DNA of 64,000 bases from Pedobacter insulae (GTDB taxonomy: Bacteria; Bacteroidota; Bacteroidia; Sphingobacteriales; Sphingobacteriaceae), in the NCBI RefSeq assembly GCF_900113525.1, contig NZ_FOPP01000001.1, positions 124,001-188,000 on the forward strand. The letters run 5' to 3'. The notes beneath the pieces are model-generated. The model did not search any database. It worked only from the letters and a program-made list of their open reading frames with translations, and was not told the DNA's origin. Position 1 is the first letter of the stretch. Each line of letters opens with the position of its first letter. Of this stretch, positions 19,366 to 27,080 are shown one piece after another. Made by a program: the position numbers and the translations under genes.

Positions 19366-19410
19366 CCGACTTCGTAAGTCGACCTGTTTAGGGTCGACTT
19401 ACGAAGTCGG
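19366..19410. repeat. Perfect 19-bp inverted repeat with internally palindromic arms
   Basis: CCGACTTCGTAAGTCGACC (19366-19384) and its exact reverse complement (19392-19410) flank a 7-base loop. Each arm contains its own small palindrome GACTT-CGT-AAGTC, so cruciform or alternative clover-like folds are possible. It lies between divergent genes, without a T-tract in either direction. It looks like a dispersed REP-type palindromic element rather than a terminator. Confidence 0.85.
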
Positions 19411-19429
19411 GAGTTTTGAAATTTTAATT

Positions 19430-19437
19430 TATCTTTG
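19430..19437 (+). promoter_or_regulatory. Bacteroidetes -7 element TATCTTTG before lpxH-like gene
   Basis: TATCTTTG matches TAnnTTTG and lies 9 bases before the ATG at 19447, giving a leader of only a few bases. No TTTG is found at the usual -33 distance. Confidence 0.5.
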
Positions 19438-19446
19438 AGCTCAGAC

Positions 19447-20196
19447 ATGGAAAAGTGTATTTATTTTGCTTCGGATTTTCATTTAGGTGCTCCTAATTAT
19501 AGCGAAAGCCGTAAGAGGGAGGCGCGGATTGTGAAATGGTTAGATTTTATAAGCCCTACCTGTAGTGAATTATTCTTAATGGGTGATATATTCGACTTTT
19601 GGTTTGAGTATCATCATGTTATTCCAAAAGGTTTTATTCGTTTGCAGGGTAAATTGGCCCAGATGGCCGATAGCGGTATAAAGATTTATTTCTTTAAAGG
19701 TAATCACGATATGTGGGTAGACGATTATTTTACAAAGGAGATCGGTATCGAAATAGTGAGTGATGAATTGTTGATTGAGCGATCGGGTAAGAAATTTTTT
19801 CTTCACCACGGTGATGGCTTAGGTCCGGGAGACTCAAAGTATAAATTTTTAAGAAAGATTTTCAGGAATAAGTTTTGTCAATGGTTGTTCTCTATCTTAC
19901 CTCCCAGGATAGGCTTATTTGTAGCCAATGGCTGGTCGAGCCAAAGTAGGCTTGCAAGTAACCAGAAAGAAGTTTTTTTGGGCGAAGACAAGGAGTGGTT
20001 GGCTATTTTCGCAAAAGAGCAATTGCACAAAGCGCATTTTGACTACTTTATTTTTGGGCATCGACACTTGCCACTCGATATTAACTTATTTGAAAGTAGT
20101 CGTTACATTAATATCGGCGAATGGATTAATTATAATTCCTATGCGGTTTTTGATGGAACTGATTTGACGTTGGCATATTTTGAGGGTAACCCTTAA
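19447..20196 (+). CDS. lpxH: UDP-2,3-diacylglucosamine diphosphatase (LpxH-type)
   Basis: A 249-residue calcineurin-like metallophosphoesterase. Metal-binding motifs appear in order: [27 protein letters not shown] and [16 protein letters not shown] plus the [12 protein letters not shown] segment are typical of LpxH and its close homologues. These hydrolyse UDP-2,3-diacylglucosamine to lipid X and UMP in lipid A synthesis at the inner face of the cytoplasmic membrane. The ATG at 19447 is preferred over an in-frame TTG 12 bases upstream that overlaps the promoter element. The gene is divergent from the ferredoxin reductase and precedes prfA. Confidence 0.88.
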   Translation: MEKCIYFASDFHLGAPNYSESRKREARIVKWLDFISPTCSELFLMGDIFDFWFEYHHVIPKGFIRLQGKLAQMADSGIKIYFFKGNHDMWVDDYFTKEIGIEIVSDELLIERSGKKFFLHHGDGLGPGDSKYKFLRKIFRNKFCQWLFSILPPRIGLFVANGWSSQSRLASNQKEVFLGEDKEWLAIFAKEQLHKAHFDYFIFGHRHLPLDINLFESSRYINIGEWINYNSYAVFDGTDLTLAYFEGNP

Positions 20197-20231
20197 TTTC
20201 GAGAGTATATTTAATTATTACCTTTTTTCCT

Positions 20232-20239
20232 TATTTTTG
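20232..20239 (+). promoter_or_regulatory. -7 element TATTTTTG directly before prfA
   Basis: TATTTTTG ends 4 bases before the prfA ATG at 20244. Transcription would therefore begin at or next to the start codon, giving a leaderless mRNA. No -33 TTTG is evident. Confidence 0.5.
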
Positions 20240-20243
20240 CATT

Positions 20244-21317
20244 ATGTTAGAAAAACTAGAAGCGATAAAGTTGCGTTGGGAAGATGTAGAAGAGCAGCTG
20301 AGCAATCCTGATACTGTGCAGGATATGAAGCGTTTTGCAGCTTTAAACAAAGAATATAAAGATTTAGGGAAGATTGTAGATGAGTATAAAATCTACAAAA
20401 ATGTAATGAGTAATATCGACGCCAACAAGGAGATCTTGAGTACTGAAAAGGATCAGGAGATGCGGGAAATGGCGAAGGAGGAGTTAGACCTATTATTGGC
20501 GCAACAGGAGAAAATGGAAGAGGATATCCGTTTAATGTTAATTCCAAAAGATCCTGAAGACGCAAAGAATGCGGTATTTGAGATAAGAGGTGGTACAGGG
20601 GGAGATGAAGCGGCTTTATTTGCTGGTGATTTATACAGGATGTATAGTCGCTATTTTGAGCAGAAAGGCTGGAAAGTGGAAACTGTTGATGTGACTGAAG
20701 GCACTGCCGGTGGTTACAAAGAGGTGATCTTGAAGGTAAGTGGGGATGATGTGTACGGTCAGCTTAAGTACGAATCTGGCGTGCACCGTGTACAACGCGT
20801 GCCAGATACCGAAACTCAAGGCAGAGTACATACTTCGGCTGCTTCTGTAGCAGTTTTACCAGAGGCGGAGGAGATAGATTTGTACATTAACCCAGCGGAT
20901 ATTGATTTACAGACTTCCCGTTCGGGAGGTGCTGGTGGACAAAACGTAAACAAGGTTGAAACCAAGGTACAACTAACGCACAGACCTTCGGGTATTGTTG
21001 TTGTTTGTCAGCAAGAGCGCTCTCAATTAGGTAATCGTATCATTGCTATGGAGATGCTTCGTAGTAAACTTTATGATATTGAGCTACAGAAGAAGAATGG
21101 CGATATTGCGGCGCGACGTAAAACGATGGTGTCAACTGGCGACAGGTCGGCCAAGATTAGAACTTATAATTATCCTCAAGGCAGGGTAACCGATCACCGT
21201 ATTGGCTTAACCCTTTATAATTTGAATGGAGTGATGGATGGTGGAGTTCAAGAGTTGATTGATGCCTTGCAGTTTGCGGAAAATGCAGAGAAGATGAAAG
21301 AAGGCTCTGTAGTTTAA
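20244..21317 (+). CDS. prfA: Peptide chain release factor 1
   Basis: A 357-residue protein, the usual RF1 length. The catalytic GGQ lies at residues 231-233 ([14 protein letters not shown]). The stop-codon recognition site, usually P-A/V-T in RF1, reads PDT (187-189, in [22 protein letters not shown]). No SPF motif is present, which excludes RF2. RF1 reads UAA and UAG and releases the finished peptide on the ribosome. The gene follows the lpxH-like gene after a 47-base gap with its own putative -7 element. Confidence 0.95.
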   Translation: MLEKLEAIKLRWEDVEEQLSNPDTVQDMKRFAALNKEYKDLGKIVDEYKIYKNVMSNIDANKEILSTEKDQEMREMAKEELDLLLAQQEKMEEDIRLMLIPKDPEDAKNAVFEIRGGTGGDEAALFAGDLYRMYSRYFEQKGWKVETVDVTEGTAGGYKEVILKVSGDDVYGQLKYESGVHRVQRVPDTETQGRVHTSAASVAVLPEAEEIDLYINPADIDLQTSRSGGAGGQNVNKVETKVQLTHRPSGIVVVCQQERSQLGNRIIAMEMLRSKLYDIELQKKNGDIAARRKTMVSTGDRSAKIRTYNYPQGRVTDHRIGLTLYNLNGVMDGGVQELIDALQFAENAEKMKEGSVV

Positions 21318-21344
21318 GTACTTACATTTTTTTTCACATTTTTA

Positions 21345-21374
21345 TTGGAAAGTTAATTAAAGACACTATATTTG
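21345..21374 (+). promoter_or_regulatory. Promoter of tRNA-Asp
   Basis: TTG (21345-21347), 19 bases, then TATATTTG (21367-21374): a good match to the Bacteroidetes TTTG/TAnnTTTG promoter. The mature tRNA begins 36 bases after the -7 element. Confidence 0.75.
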
Positions 21375-21409
21375 CAATCCCGAAACGAAGAGATTTGTTT
21401 TAGGAAAAC

Positions 21410-21483
21410 GGACCGGTAGTTCAGCTGGTTAGAATGCCGCCCTGTCACGGCGGAGGTCGCGGGTTCGAGTCCCGTCCGGTCCG
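21410..21483 (+). tRNA. tRNA-Asp (anticodon GTC)
   Basis: A 74-nt cloverleaf. The acceptor stem is GGACCGG with CCGGTCC (discriminator G at 21483). The anticodon stem is CCGCC/GGCGG with loop CTGTCAC, anticodon GTC at 21444-21446. The T-arm is GCGGGTTCGAGTCCCGT. CCA is not encoded. Its 3' part from 21470 belongs to the left attachment site of the island. Confidence 0.97.
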
Positions 21484-21492
21484 CTGGTTTAA
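21470..21492 (+). repeat. attL core: 23-bp direct repeat in the tRNA-Asp 3' end
   Basis: The 23 bases from TCCCGTCCGG to GGTTTAA recur exactly at 40678-40700. They cover the 3' half of the T-arm, the acceptor strand and 9 bases beyond the tRNA. Similarity continues imperfectly through the following terminator (to about 21548). The adjacent integrase gene marks this as the left end of an integrated element. Confidence 0.92.
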
Positions 21493-21506
21493 CTACCAAA
21501 TCATTT

Positions 21507-21542
21507 AAAAGCCTGTTTTTCGTATGAAAACAGGCTTTTTTG
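21507..21542 (+). terminator. Terminator downstream of tRNA-Asp
   Basis: The stem AAAAGCCTGTTTT pairs with AAAACAGGCTTTT around a short loop and ends in a T run. A near-identical hairpin is found after the attR copy at 40715. Confidence 0.92.
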
Positions 21543-21585
21543 TTTTCAGTCCACATCAAAATGTATAGGTTTTCCCATTTTATTC

Positions 21586-21602
21586 GTGAGTAATTCGTGA
21601 GT
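21586..21602 (+). repeat. 17-bp subterminal repeat, left copy (putative integrase arm site)
   Basis: GTGAGTAATTCGTGAGT is repeated exactly at 40602-40618, inside the other end of the island. The unit TCGTGAGT occurs twice here. The inverted near-copy ACTCATGAATTA (21623-21634) mirrors TAATTCGTGAGT (21591-21602). Paired subterminal repeats like these are what arm-type binding sites of tyrosine integrases look like. Confidence 0.65.
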
Positions 21603-21730
21603 TACCACTTGCGAAAAACACGACTCATGAATTAGGATTTAAAATACTGACTGTCAACTAGTTCTATCATTGAACATCTTGACTGTTTGTGTAGTAAATG
21701 GCAATTTTGATTAACTTTTAATTGCACATT

Positions 21731-22948
21731 ATGAAAAACAATTTAAGCGTGCTCTTCTATCTGAAGAAGCCTAAGAACTATCAATCTGGCCCGATGCCCA
21801 TCTATATGAGGATTACGCTCAGCGGGGCACCCAAGGAACTTTCGATCGGCAGGGCCTGTGAACCAAAAAAATGGAACAATAAAGTGGGAAGGGTCAGCGG
21901 CAGGGATGAAGCGTCAAAGAACCTGAATGCCTATATCGATACCTTTCGGATAAAGATCGAGGACATACACCTGAAGCTGCTAAGGTCGGATTCAGAGCTC
22001 AGTCCCGAAATAATCCTCAATACTTTTCTGGGCAAGAAAGAAAAACCACATCTCTTGCTTGAAATCTTTCAGGAACATAACGACAAACTGGAAGCTTTGA
22101 TCGGCAAAGGTTTTACCAAGGGAACTTTGACCAAGTACAATACAACTATGAAGCACCTGAAAGCTTTTATGAAGTTGCGGTTCAGGATTTCCGACATAGA
22201 GATCAAGGAAATCGAATACTATTTTATCACCGAATTTGATTTCTACTTGAGGAGTACCTGCAGCTGTGCAAACAATTCTGCTATCAAGCACCTTAAGAAC
22301 CTCGGAAAGATCCTACGAGAATGTATCGCAAAAAAATGGATTTCACACGATCCGTTTGCCGGCCACAAGAATAAGCTCAAAAAGGTGGAACGGGTAAAAC
22401 TATCGGAAGATGAACTATCCCTGCTTTATGACAAGGAGATCTCCAATGCCCGTATCTGTCAGGTACGCGATGTATTCCTATTCTGCTGCTACACCGGACT
22501 TTCATTTATTGATGTGCTGAAATTGAGCAGGTCAGATATTCAGAATGGTATGGACGGAAAGCAATGGATCTTTATCAAACGGCAGAAAACTGCAGTCGCC
22601 TCACACGTTCCGCTCCTGCCCATTGCGATTGAGATCATGGAAAAGTACAGTGAACATGCGGATTGTATGGTAAACGAAAAGGTGCTTCCGGTATCGAGCA
22701 ACCAAAAGATGAATGCTTATCTAAAAGAAGTAGCTGATCTGTGCGGCATTGAGAAACTGTTGACCTTTCATATTGCACGCCATACTTTTGCAACAACGGT
22801 GACCTTGGGACAAGGCGTACCGATAGAAAGTGTCAGTAAGATGCTTGGGCATACCGATATCCGTACCACGCAGATCTATGCGAAGGTGATGGACACCAAG
22901 GTCGGCAGCGATATGGATAAGCTCAGGAAGAAGATGCATACAGCTTAA
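21731..22948 (+). CDS. int: Tyrosine-type site-specific integrase
   Basis: A 405-residue recombinase of the type found in Bacteroidetes mobile elements. An N-terminal arm-binding domain (about 5-90, with MPIYMRITLSGAPKELSIGR) is followed by a SAM-like core-binding domain (about 100-200) and the catalytic domain. Catalytic residues: Arg in CQVRDVFLFCCYTGLSF, H-x-x-R in FHIARHTFATT, His in LGHTDIRTT, and the nucleophile Tyr in TQIYAKV. The ATG at 21731 is preferred over an in-frame TTG 9 bases upstream. It sits just inside attL in the tRNA-Asp gene and points into the element, as is usual for island integrases. Local GC is higher than in the flanking chromosome. Confidence 0.95.
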   Translation: MKNNLSVLFYLKKPKNYQSGPMPIYMRITLSGAPKELSIGRACEPKKWNNKVGRVSGRDEASKNLNAYIDTFRIKIEDIHLKLLRSDSELSPEIILNTFLGKKEKPHLLLEIFQEHNDKLEALIGKGFTKGTLTKYNTTMKHLKAFMKLRFRISDIEIKEIEYYFITEFDFYLRSTCSCANNSAIKHLKNLGKILRECIAKKWISHDPFAGHKNKLKKVERVKLSEDELSLLYDKEISNARICQVRDVFLFCCYTGLSFIDVLKLSRSDIQNGMDGKQWIFIKRQKTAVASHVPLLPIAIEIMEKYSEHADCMVNEKVLPVSSNQKMNAYLKEVADLCGIEKLLTFHIARHTFATTVTLGQGVPIESVSKMLGHTDIRTTQIYAKVMDTKVGSDMDKLRKKMHTA

Positions 22949-22998
22949 CCCCCATTTATATGTTAACAACCCCAATTCACAAAATCATTTTAAATCAT

Positions 22999-23006
22999 TA
23001 AATTTG
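22999..23006 (+). promoter_or_regulatory. -7 element TAAATTTG before the toxin-antitoxin-like pair
   Basis: TAAATTTG lies 8 bases before the ATG at 23015, predicting a near-leaderless transcript for the two-gene unit. No -33 element is clear. Confidence 0.5.
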
Positions 23007-23014
23007 TATAGGCC

Positions 23015-23464
23015 ATGAACACCAGAGTTATGAAATTCAAAGAACTTAGGAACCAGGAGGGAATGCTTTCCGCCCTTGTCATCAAAGCTGAAGATATCAA
23101 AGAACTTCAGGAAAATCTGAAGCCAAATTCTGCGCTTTCCAATTACCTGAGCGAGGTACAGTCGTCATGGGAAGAAGAGATGGGAGCGCTGCAGACCATT
23201 TTGCCCAATGGGCATACGATTGCCGAAACTAATAAGATGGCGGCCAAAGTGACAGAGAATATCCATAGGGAGGCATTTTCCAAAGGCGTTCCAATGTTCT
23301 ACCGTGATGAAAGAACCAATGACAAGGAATTTGTAAGGGCGAACCCAGATGGCTCTGAAGATCTTGTTTATCTAGATTTACAGACCGATGAGTATATCCT
23401 GATCAAGAACCTTTTGGGCCCAGGGAAGGGATATTGGTCATATATTCTTCATTCAATTCATTAG
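23015..23464 (+). CDS. Hypothetical protein paired with zeta-like kinase (possible antitoxin)
   Basis: A 149-residue soluble protein that I do not recognise. It is acidic and helical in the first half (KAEDIKELQENLKPNSALSNYLSEV), then has mixed structure with DERTNDKEFVRANPDGSEDLVYLDL. No DNA-binding motif is obvious. It ends 2 bases before the zeta-like ATP-binding protein and shares its promoter, the order in which an antitoxin commonly precedes its toxin. That role is inferred from position only. Confidence 0.45.
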   Translation: MNTRVMKFKELRNQEGMLSALVIKAEDIKELQENLKPNSALSNYLSEVQSSWEEEMGALQTILPNGHTIAETNKMAAKVTENIHREAFSKGVPMFYRDERTNDKEFVRANPDGSEDLVYLDLQTDEYILIKNLLGPGKGYWSYILHSIH

Positions 23465-23466
23465 TC

Positions 23467-24153
23467 ATGAAGCCTCAGTTTGTAATTATTGCCGGACCAA
23501 ATGGTGCCGGCAAGAGTCTTTATGGGCATATTTATGTGCCTGCTGGTACTGAGATATTCAATGGGGACCTTATTTTTGCAGGGCTCGTCAAAAAATACCC
23601 AGCATACGATCCACAGATACTTGCGGGCGGCGTGCCCATGCAACTTGAAAAGGATAAGGACTACGCAATTAAAAACAGATTGAATTTTGGATTTGAAACC
23701 AATTATGCCAATGATATGGCATCGGAAATTTCTCTGGAATTCAACCATGCGGGCTACGAAAGCACCTTGTTATATTTTGGGTTGAATGATCTAGAGAATT
23801 CCCGTGCAAGGGTGAAGACTAGGTTTGCCCTTGGAGGCCACAATGTTCCGATCGATACTATCAACTTTAACATGAAAGAGGGAATTAGGCGGGTCAGGGA
23901 GAATCTTGGACTGTATGACCATATCTTGTTTGCTGATACCAGTGTCATGGGGACGGCCCCGATAATCGCCTATTATCACAAAGTGGATAACGAACTGAAG
24001 ATCTTGGATGACAAGGCCAAGTGGTTTGAAAAAAAATTCGTTAAGAGCTTGGCTGAGCTTGAAAGGAGCAGGTCAGTAACTCTGGATAAAACCAACTACC
24101 TTGGAATCAAAAGAAAAAAGGGAACTGAATTGGATGGGGGCCTAGGCCTATGA
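23467..24153 (+). CDS. Zeta-toxin-family P-loop kinase
   Basis: A 228-residue protein with Walker A GPNGAGKS at residues 10-17 (ATG at 23467). The segments TEIFNGDLIFAGL, RLNFGFETNYA and STLLYFGLNDLENSRARVKTRFALGGHNVP follow the zeta/AAA kinase pattern seen in many Bacteroidetes proteins. In RARVKTRFALGGHNVP the Arg and His match the substrate-side residues of zeta-like kinases. Zeta toxins phosphorylate UDP-N-acetylglucosamine or related cell-wall precursors. With the upstream gene it could form an addiction module that stabilises the island. A non-toxic kinase role is equally possible. Confidence 0.75.
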   Translation: MKPQFVIIAGPNGAGKSLYGHIYVPAGTEIFNGDLIFAGLVKKYPAYDPQILAGGVPMQLEKDKDYAIKNRLNFGFETNYANDMASEISLEFNHAGYESTLLYFGLNDLENSRARVKTRFALGGHNVPIDTINFNMKEGIRRVRENLGLYDHILFADTSVMGTAPIIAYYHKVDNELKILDDKAKWFEKKFVKSLAELERSRSVTLDKTNYLGIKRKKGTELDGGLGL

Positions 24154-24768
24154 CATTTCAATATGCCTCTAACATGCACCTGGAATATCCAGCGAATAGG
24201 AAGTTTATGTTATAACGCTCTCTATTGGATTTTCAAGTAGGCAAGACTATCCGCCAAACCAGTTAGGCTACGTTCATCACCGAGAAGGACTTGGTTTTTC
24301 TTCTGAAGTTATTAATGAAGTTGGTAGAAGTGCAATTCTTGAATTGCACTTTAATTTATCCTTTTTTGCATTAATCATTTAGAAATGATTTATCATTAAT
24401 ACTAAAACTTTGCATTCCAAGATCCCGCCTCAGGGCAAAAAATTTTGTCATTCACAGATCAGTGCATAGAAAACTGCTTTTCCAACGTATTCCAGCAAAT
24501 ATTTTTTATAGGTTATAACCTAGGGTATTGTCAATTATTCTCTTCCATATTATTCAACTTTGAAATGAGGCCCAGATGGGCAGATAGTGATATCTGGAAC
24601 TTCAGATGTTTGCACAACAATTATTTTAGGGTACTGCCCAAAATTCACCAGGTCAGAGAACTGCAAACCGATAAGTTTATCCTAATAATATCACGTGAGT
24701 TACGTAGAAGTCACGGCATCATTGGCTTTGACCCCACTAGGTTTGAGAATGAATTTAAGATTTACCCT
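24154..24768. other. 615-base noncoding region of the island with two palindromes
   Basis: No convincing gene is seen. Two near-perfect palindromes stand out: AAGTGCAATTC-TT-GAATTGCACTT (24328-24351) and AATCATTT-AG-AAATGATT (24373-24390). They sit 0.4 kb upstream of the HTH genes and could be operators or part of a replication or excision control region. A long open frame from 24445 runs into the HTH gene but has no recognisable protein features before 24769. Confidence 0.5.
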
Positions 24769-25065
24769 ATGACACCATTAGATTTAATTACCAAGCAGGA
24801 CCTTGAGCAGTTCAAGATTGAGATGCTTGAGGAAATGAGGAAACTGATACAGATGCCCTTCTCAGGCGCACTCACAAAAAAATGGCTGAAGAGTGCCGAC
24901 GTGAGGAAGATGCTAGGAATTTCCCCAGGCACGCTTCAGAACCTTCGGATAAATGGCACACTATCCTATTCGAAGGTAGGGGGCATGATGTTCTATAAGG
25001 CGGAAGATGTGGAGCGAATGCTGGAGAAAGACTTAAATGCGGACTTCAAATCATTTCCACAATGA
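24769..25065 (+). CDS. Helix-turn-helix (excisionase/MerR-like) protein
   Basis: A 98-residue DNA-binding protein. The ATG at 24769 is chosen because it gives the usual length of this island-borne family and starts MTPLDLITKQDLEQF. An N-terminal coiled segment is followed by a winged HTH_17-type domain: KKWLKSADVRKMLGISPGTLQNLRINGTLSYSKVGGMMFYKAEDVERML. Such proteins often act as excisionase or regulator in Bacteroidetes mobile elements. Its stop overlaps the next start (ATGA at 25062-25065), so the two are translationally coupled. Confidence 0.82.
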   Translation: MTPLDLITKQDLEQFKIEMLEEMRKLIQMPFSGALTKKWLKSADVRKMLGISPGTLQNLRINGTLSYSKVGGMMFYKAEDVERMLEKDLNADFKSFPQ

Positions 25066-25358
25066 GGGCAGAGGATCCGGTAGCAGGTTTTTTGGAAAAA
25101 GCTAGGGGCGATGAGCGGATCCTCCCAACCCATTTGGCACTTTTCATGGCTATATTGATGTACTCGAATAGCGGCATCTCCAGTAAATGGTTCAGGGTGT
25201 GTCGCAGTAAGCTGATGGAATTTTCCAAGCTCAGGTCCAAGTCGACCTACCACAAGTGCCTAAAAAACCTGGTTGATTTTGGGTATATCCGTTACGAGCC
25301 ATCCTATGATCCCATCAGGGCCAGCAGGATATCAATCATTTGTACGGAGTTACAGTAG
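25062..25358 (+). CDS. Small winged-helix island protein (putative regulator or replication accessory)
   Basis: A 98-residue protein. The segments ERILPTHLALFMAILMYSNSG, SKWFRVCRSKLMEFSKLRSKSTYHKCLKNLVDFGYIRYEPSYDP read as a winged helix-turn-helix: helices, a recognition helix near SKSTYHKCLKNL, and the wing GYIRYEPS. Similar short proteins recur beside mobilization genes in Bacteroidetes elements. It overlaps the upstream HTH gene by 4 bases. The precise function is unknown. Confidence 0.6.
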   Translation: MRAEDPVAGFLEKARGDERILPTHLALFMAILMYSNSGISSKWFRVCRSKLMEFSKLRSKSTYHKCLKNLVDFGYIRYEPSYDPIRASRISIICTELQ

Positions 25359-25379
25359 ATCTTTGAGGGGCAACTTGGA

Positions 25380-25500
25380 CTATGCAGTCCTTTTCCCTTA
25401 AAAGAAAAGGAGCAAGCGGAAGTTGGGCTGCGCCCTACTTTGCTTGCCCTGCGCTGCGCTACGGGGGTTAGAAGTATACCCCAGGTATACTTCTCCTTTT
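25380..25500 (+). other. Candidate origin of transfer (oriT) with inverted repeats
   Basis: The 176-base gap before the mobilization genes contains CCTTTTC...GAAAAGG (25389-25395 and 25404-25410), a GC-rich patch (GGGCTGCGCCC, 25425-25435), and a perfect inverted repeat of 11-base arms AGAAGTATACC and GGTATACTTCT with a 3-base spacer (25470-25494). Position just upstream of btgA/btgB-type genes and such repeats fit an oriT. No nic site was identified by homology. Confidence 0.5.
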
Positions 25501-25534
25501 TTAAAGTGACGGAAACCATTAAATCAATATACTT

Positions 25535-26110
25535 ATGGGTATACCAGCAAAAGAAGAAACCGCAAAAGCGGCAGAGAAGTCCATCAGGTTTTCACTAGCG
25601 GTACATGATAAGCTCCAGAAACTTTCGGCTAAACTGGGCAGGCCGCAAACATTGGTGTTCGCACAGATGGTCGATTATTTTTACCGAACTAAAAAGGATC
25701 CTATAGACCTGAACGATGAGATGCTGAAAAGTTCAATCCTAAAGAATGCACAGAACCAAATGGGCTTTCTGAAAACACAGGAAAAGATTTTCCTTTTGCC
25801 GATGAACGAAAAAATAGGTGAGGTATCGCAGCAGCAGGAAGAAATCCTAGAAGCTTTTGATGAGCAGGTTCTGCAGGCCAATCGGGTGCGTGTGGACGAA
25901 CATAAACAACAGATGAAATACCTTGTAGAGCTGCACCGCTTGATAAACAATTTCAATGGACAAATTAGTGCTAAAAAGGAACTGAAGGAGAGTTTCCTTT
26001 ATATCCTTAATAACTATATCAGTTCAAGGGATAAGGTTAATGTCCTGTTCAATCAAAAAGAGAGGGAACAATTGGCGGCCGAAACCATCAGGCAGGTAAA
26101 TAACCTCTAA
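25535..26110 (+). CDS. BfmA/BtgA-family mobilization protein
   Basis: A 191-residue protein. It opens MGIPAKEETAKAAEKSIRFSLAVHDKLQKLSAKLGRPQTLVF, the signature of the BfmA/BtgA accessory relaxosome family. A ribbon-helix-helix-like N-terminus (about 15-55) binds DNA, and a long charged helical region (about 80-185) is coiled-coil-like. BtgA is known from the Bacteroides plasmid pBFTM10 as a mobilization protein acting with BtgB. The relaxase-like gene starts 1 base after its stop. The palindrome-rich stretch upstream is its likely DNA target. Confidence 0.88.
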   Translation: MGIPAKEETAKAAEKSIRFSLAVHDKLQKLSAKLGRPQTLVFAQMVDYFYRTKKDPIDLNDEMLKSSILKNAQNQMGFLKTQEKIFLLPMNEKIGEVSQQQEEILEAFDEQVLQANRVRVDEHKQQMKYLVELHRLINNFNGQISAKKELKESFLYILNNYISSRDKVNVLFNQKEREQLAAETIRQVNNL

Positions 26111-26111
26111 T

Positions 26112-27080
26112 ATGTTCATCAATATCACAAGCAGCGAATCGGGAAACAACAAGGGTTCTAGCGGACAGCTCGTGCATTATCTCGACAAGGAGAACAGGCT
26201 TTTTGACCAAGAAAAAAAGCTCTGGTTTAACGGTGAAAGTGCAAACATCCAATCGTACAAAGTAAAGCACACGTTGGACAGTAACGTAGCGAAGCTTTCC
26301 CGAAACGATGCTAAGTTCTTCCTCGTCAATATCAGTCCGAGCCAAAAGGAAATCGCTCATTTAAAACGGGAGTTTGGAGAAGACATAGCTGCTGCCATGA
26401 AAGGTTTCGCAGTTAGGGTAATGGACGAATACGCAAGGAACTTTAACCGTACTGGCATTGAAAGTTCAAAAGACCTCCTTTGGTTCGGCAAATTGGAAAA
26501 TCACCGTTATTACTCTTTTAAGGATAGGGAATTAATTAATGGAACCAAGAAACGTGGCGAGGTCAAAGATGGGGAGCAGCTGCATATCCAGATTATCGTG
26601 AGCAGAAAGAATATTACCAATAAGATCAAGCTCAGTCCTATGAACAATTCAAAAGGGAAGAACCAAGTCCATTCCAAAAAATTGGGACAGTTCAATAGGC
26701 TTGCTTTCAAGCAATCTGGTGAGCTGCTATTCGATAAAATATTCGGTTTTGATAGGGGGCTTAAGGAAATGTTGGCCTATGCGAACATCCAAAAGAACGG
26801 CACGCGATTGCAGAAAGAACAGATAAGGATTTTGGAGCGTGTAGCTCCACAACAGGATAGGGCAAGGCACATCAGGAATGAACTTGCAAGGGAAGTGGGC
26901 AAGGATTGTTTTACCTCAATAAACAATATGTTGAAAGATGTCGGCAAAACGATAGATGGATTTCTTAAAATAATGATGGAACCAGCGCAATCGAATGAAC
27001 CGAACATCCACCCCGTCGATAGGGCTGAAAGGATAAGAAGAAAACATCAAGCAGAACAAGGCCGTGGCCTCGGCCGATAG
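26112..27080 (+). CDS. BtgB-like relaxase / mobilization protein (DUF5712)
   Basis: A 322-residue protein. The N-terminus, SGQLVHYLDKENRLFDQ, and the motif EQLHIQIIVSRKN (H-x-x-x-V-type, where relaxases carry a metal-binding His cluster) match the BtgB/DUF5712 family of mobilization proteins. These nick and guide the transferred strand. Nucleophile candidates are tyrosines in HRYYSF. The C-terminus (ERIRRKHQAEQGRGLG) is basic. It forms a two-gene operon with the BtgA-like protein. No coupling protein or type IV secretion genes are in the window, so transfer would need a helper. Confidence 0.85.
   Translation: MFINITSSESGNNKGSSGQLVHYLDKENRLFDQEKKLWFNGESANIQSYKVKHTLDSNVAKLSRNDAKFFLVNISPSQKEIAHLKREFGEDIAAAMKGFAVRVMDEYARNFNRTGIESSKDLLWFGKLENHRYYSFKDRELINGTKKRGEVKDGEQLHIQIIVSRKNITNKIKLSPMNNSKGKNQVHSKKLGQFNRLAFKQSGELLFDKIFGFDRGLKEMLAYANIQKNGTRLQKEQIRILERVAPQQDRARHIRNELAREVGKDCFTSINNMLKDVGKTIDGFLKIMMEPAQSNEPNIHPVDRAERIRRKHQAEQGRGLGR

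Noticed and set aside
21353..21559. Minus-strand frame across the tRNA-Asp gene
   Set aside because: It is the complement of the tRNA and its terminator.
24445..24768. Upstream extension of the island HTH gene
   Set aside because: The residues before the Met at 24769 have no recognisable pattern, and the shorter form matches the usual family length.
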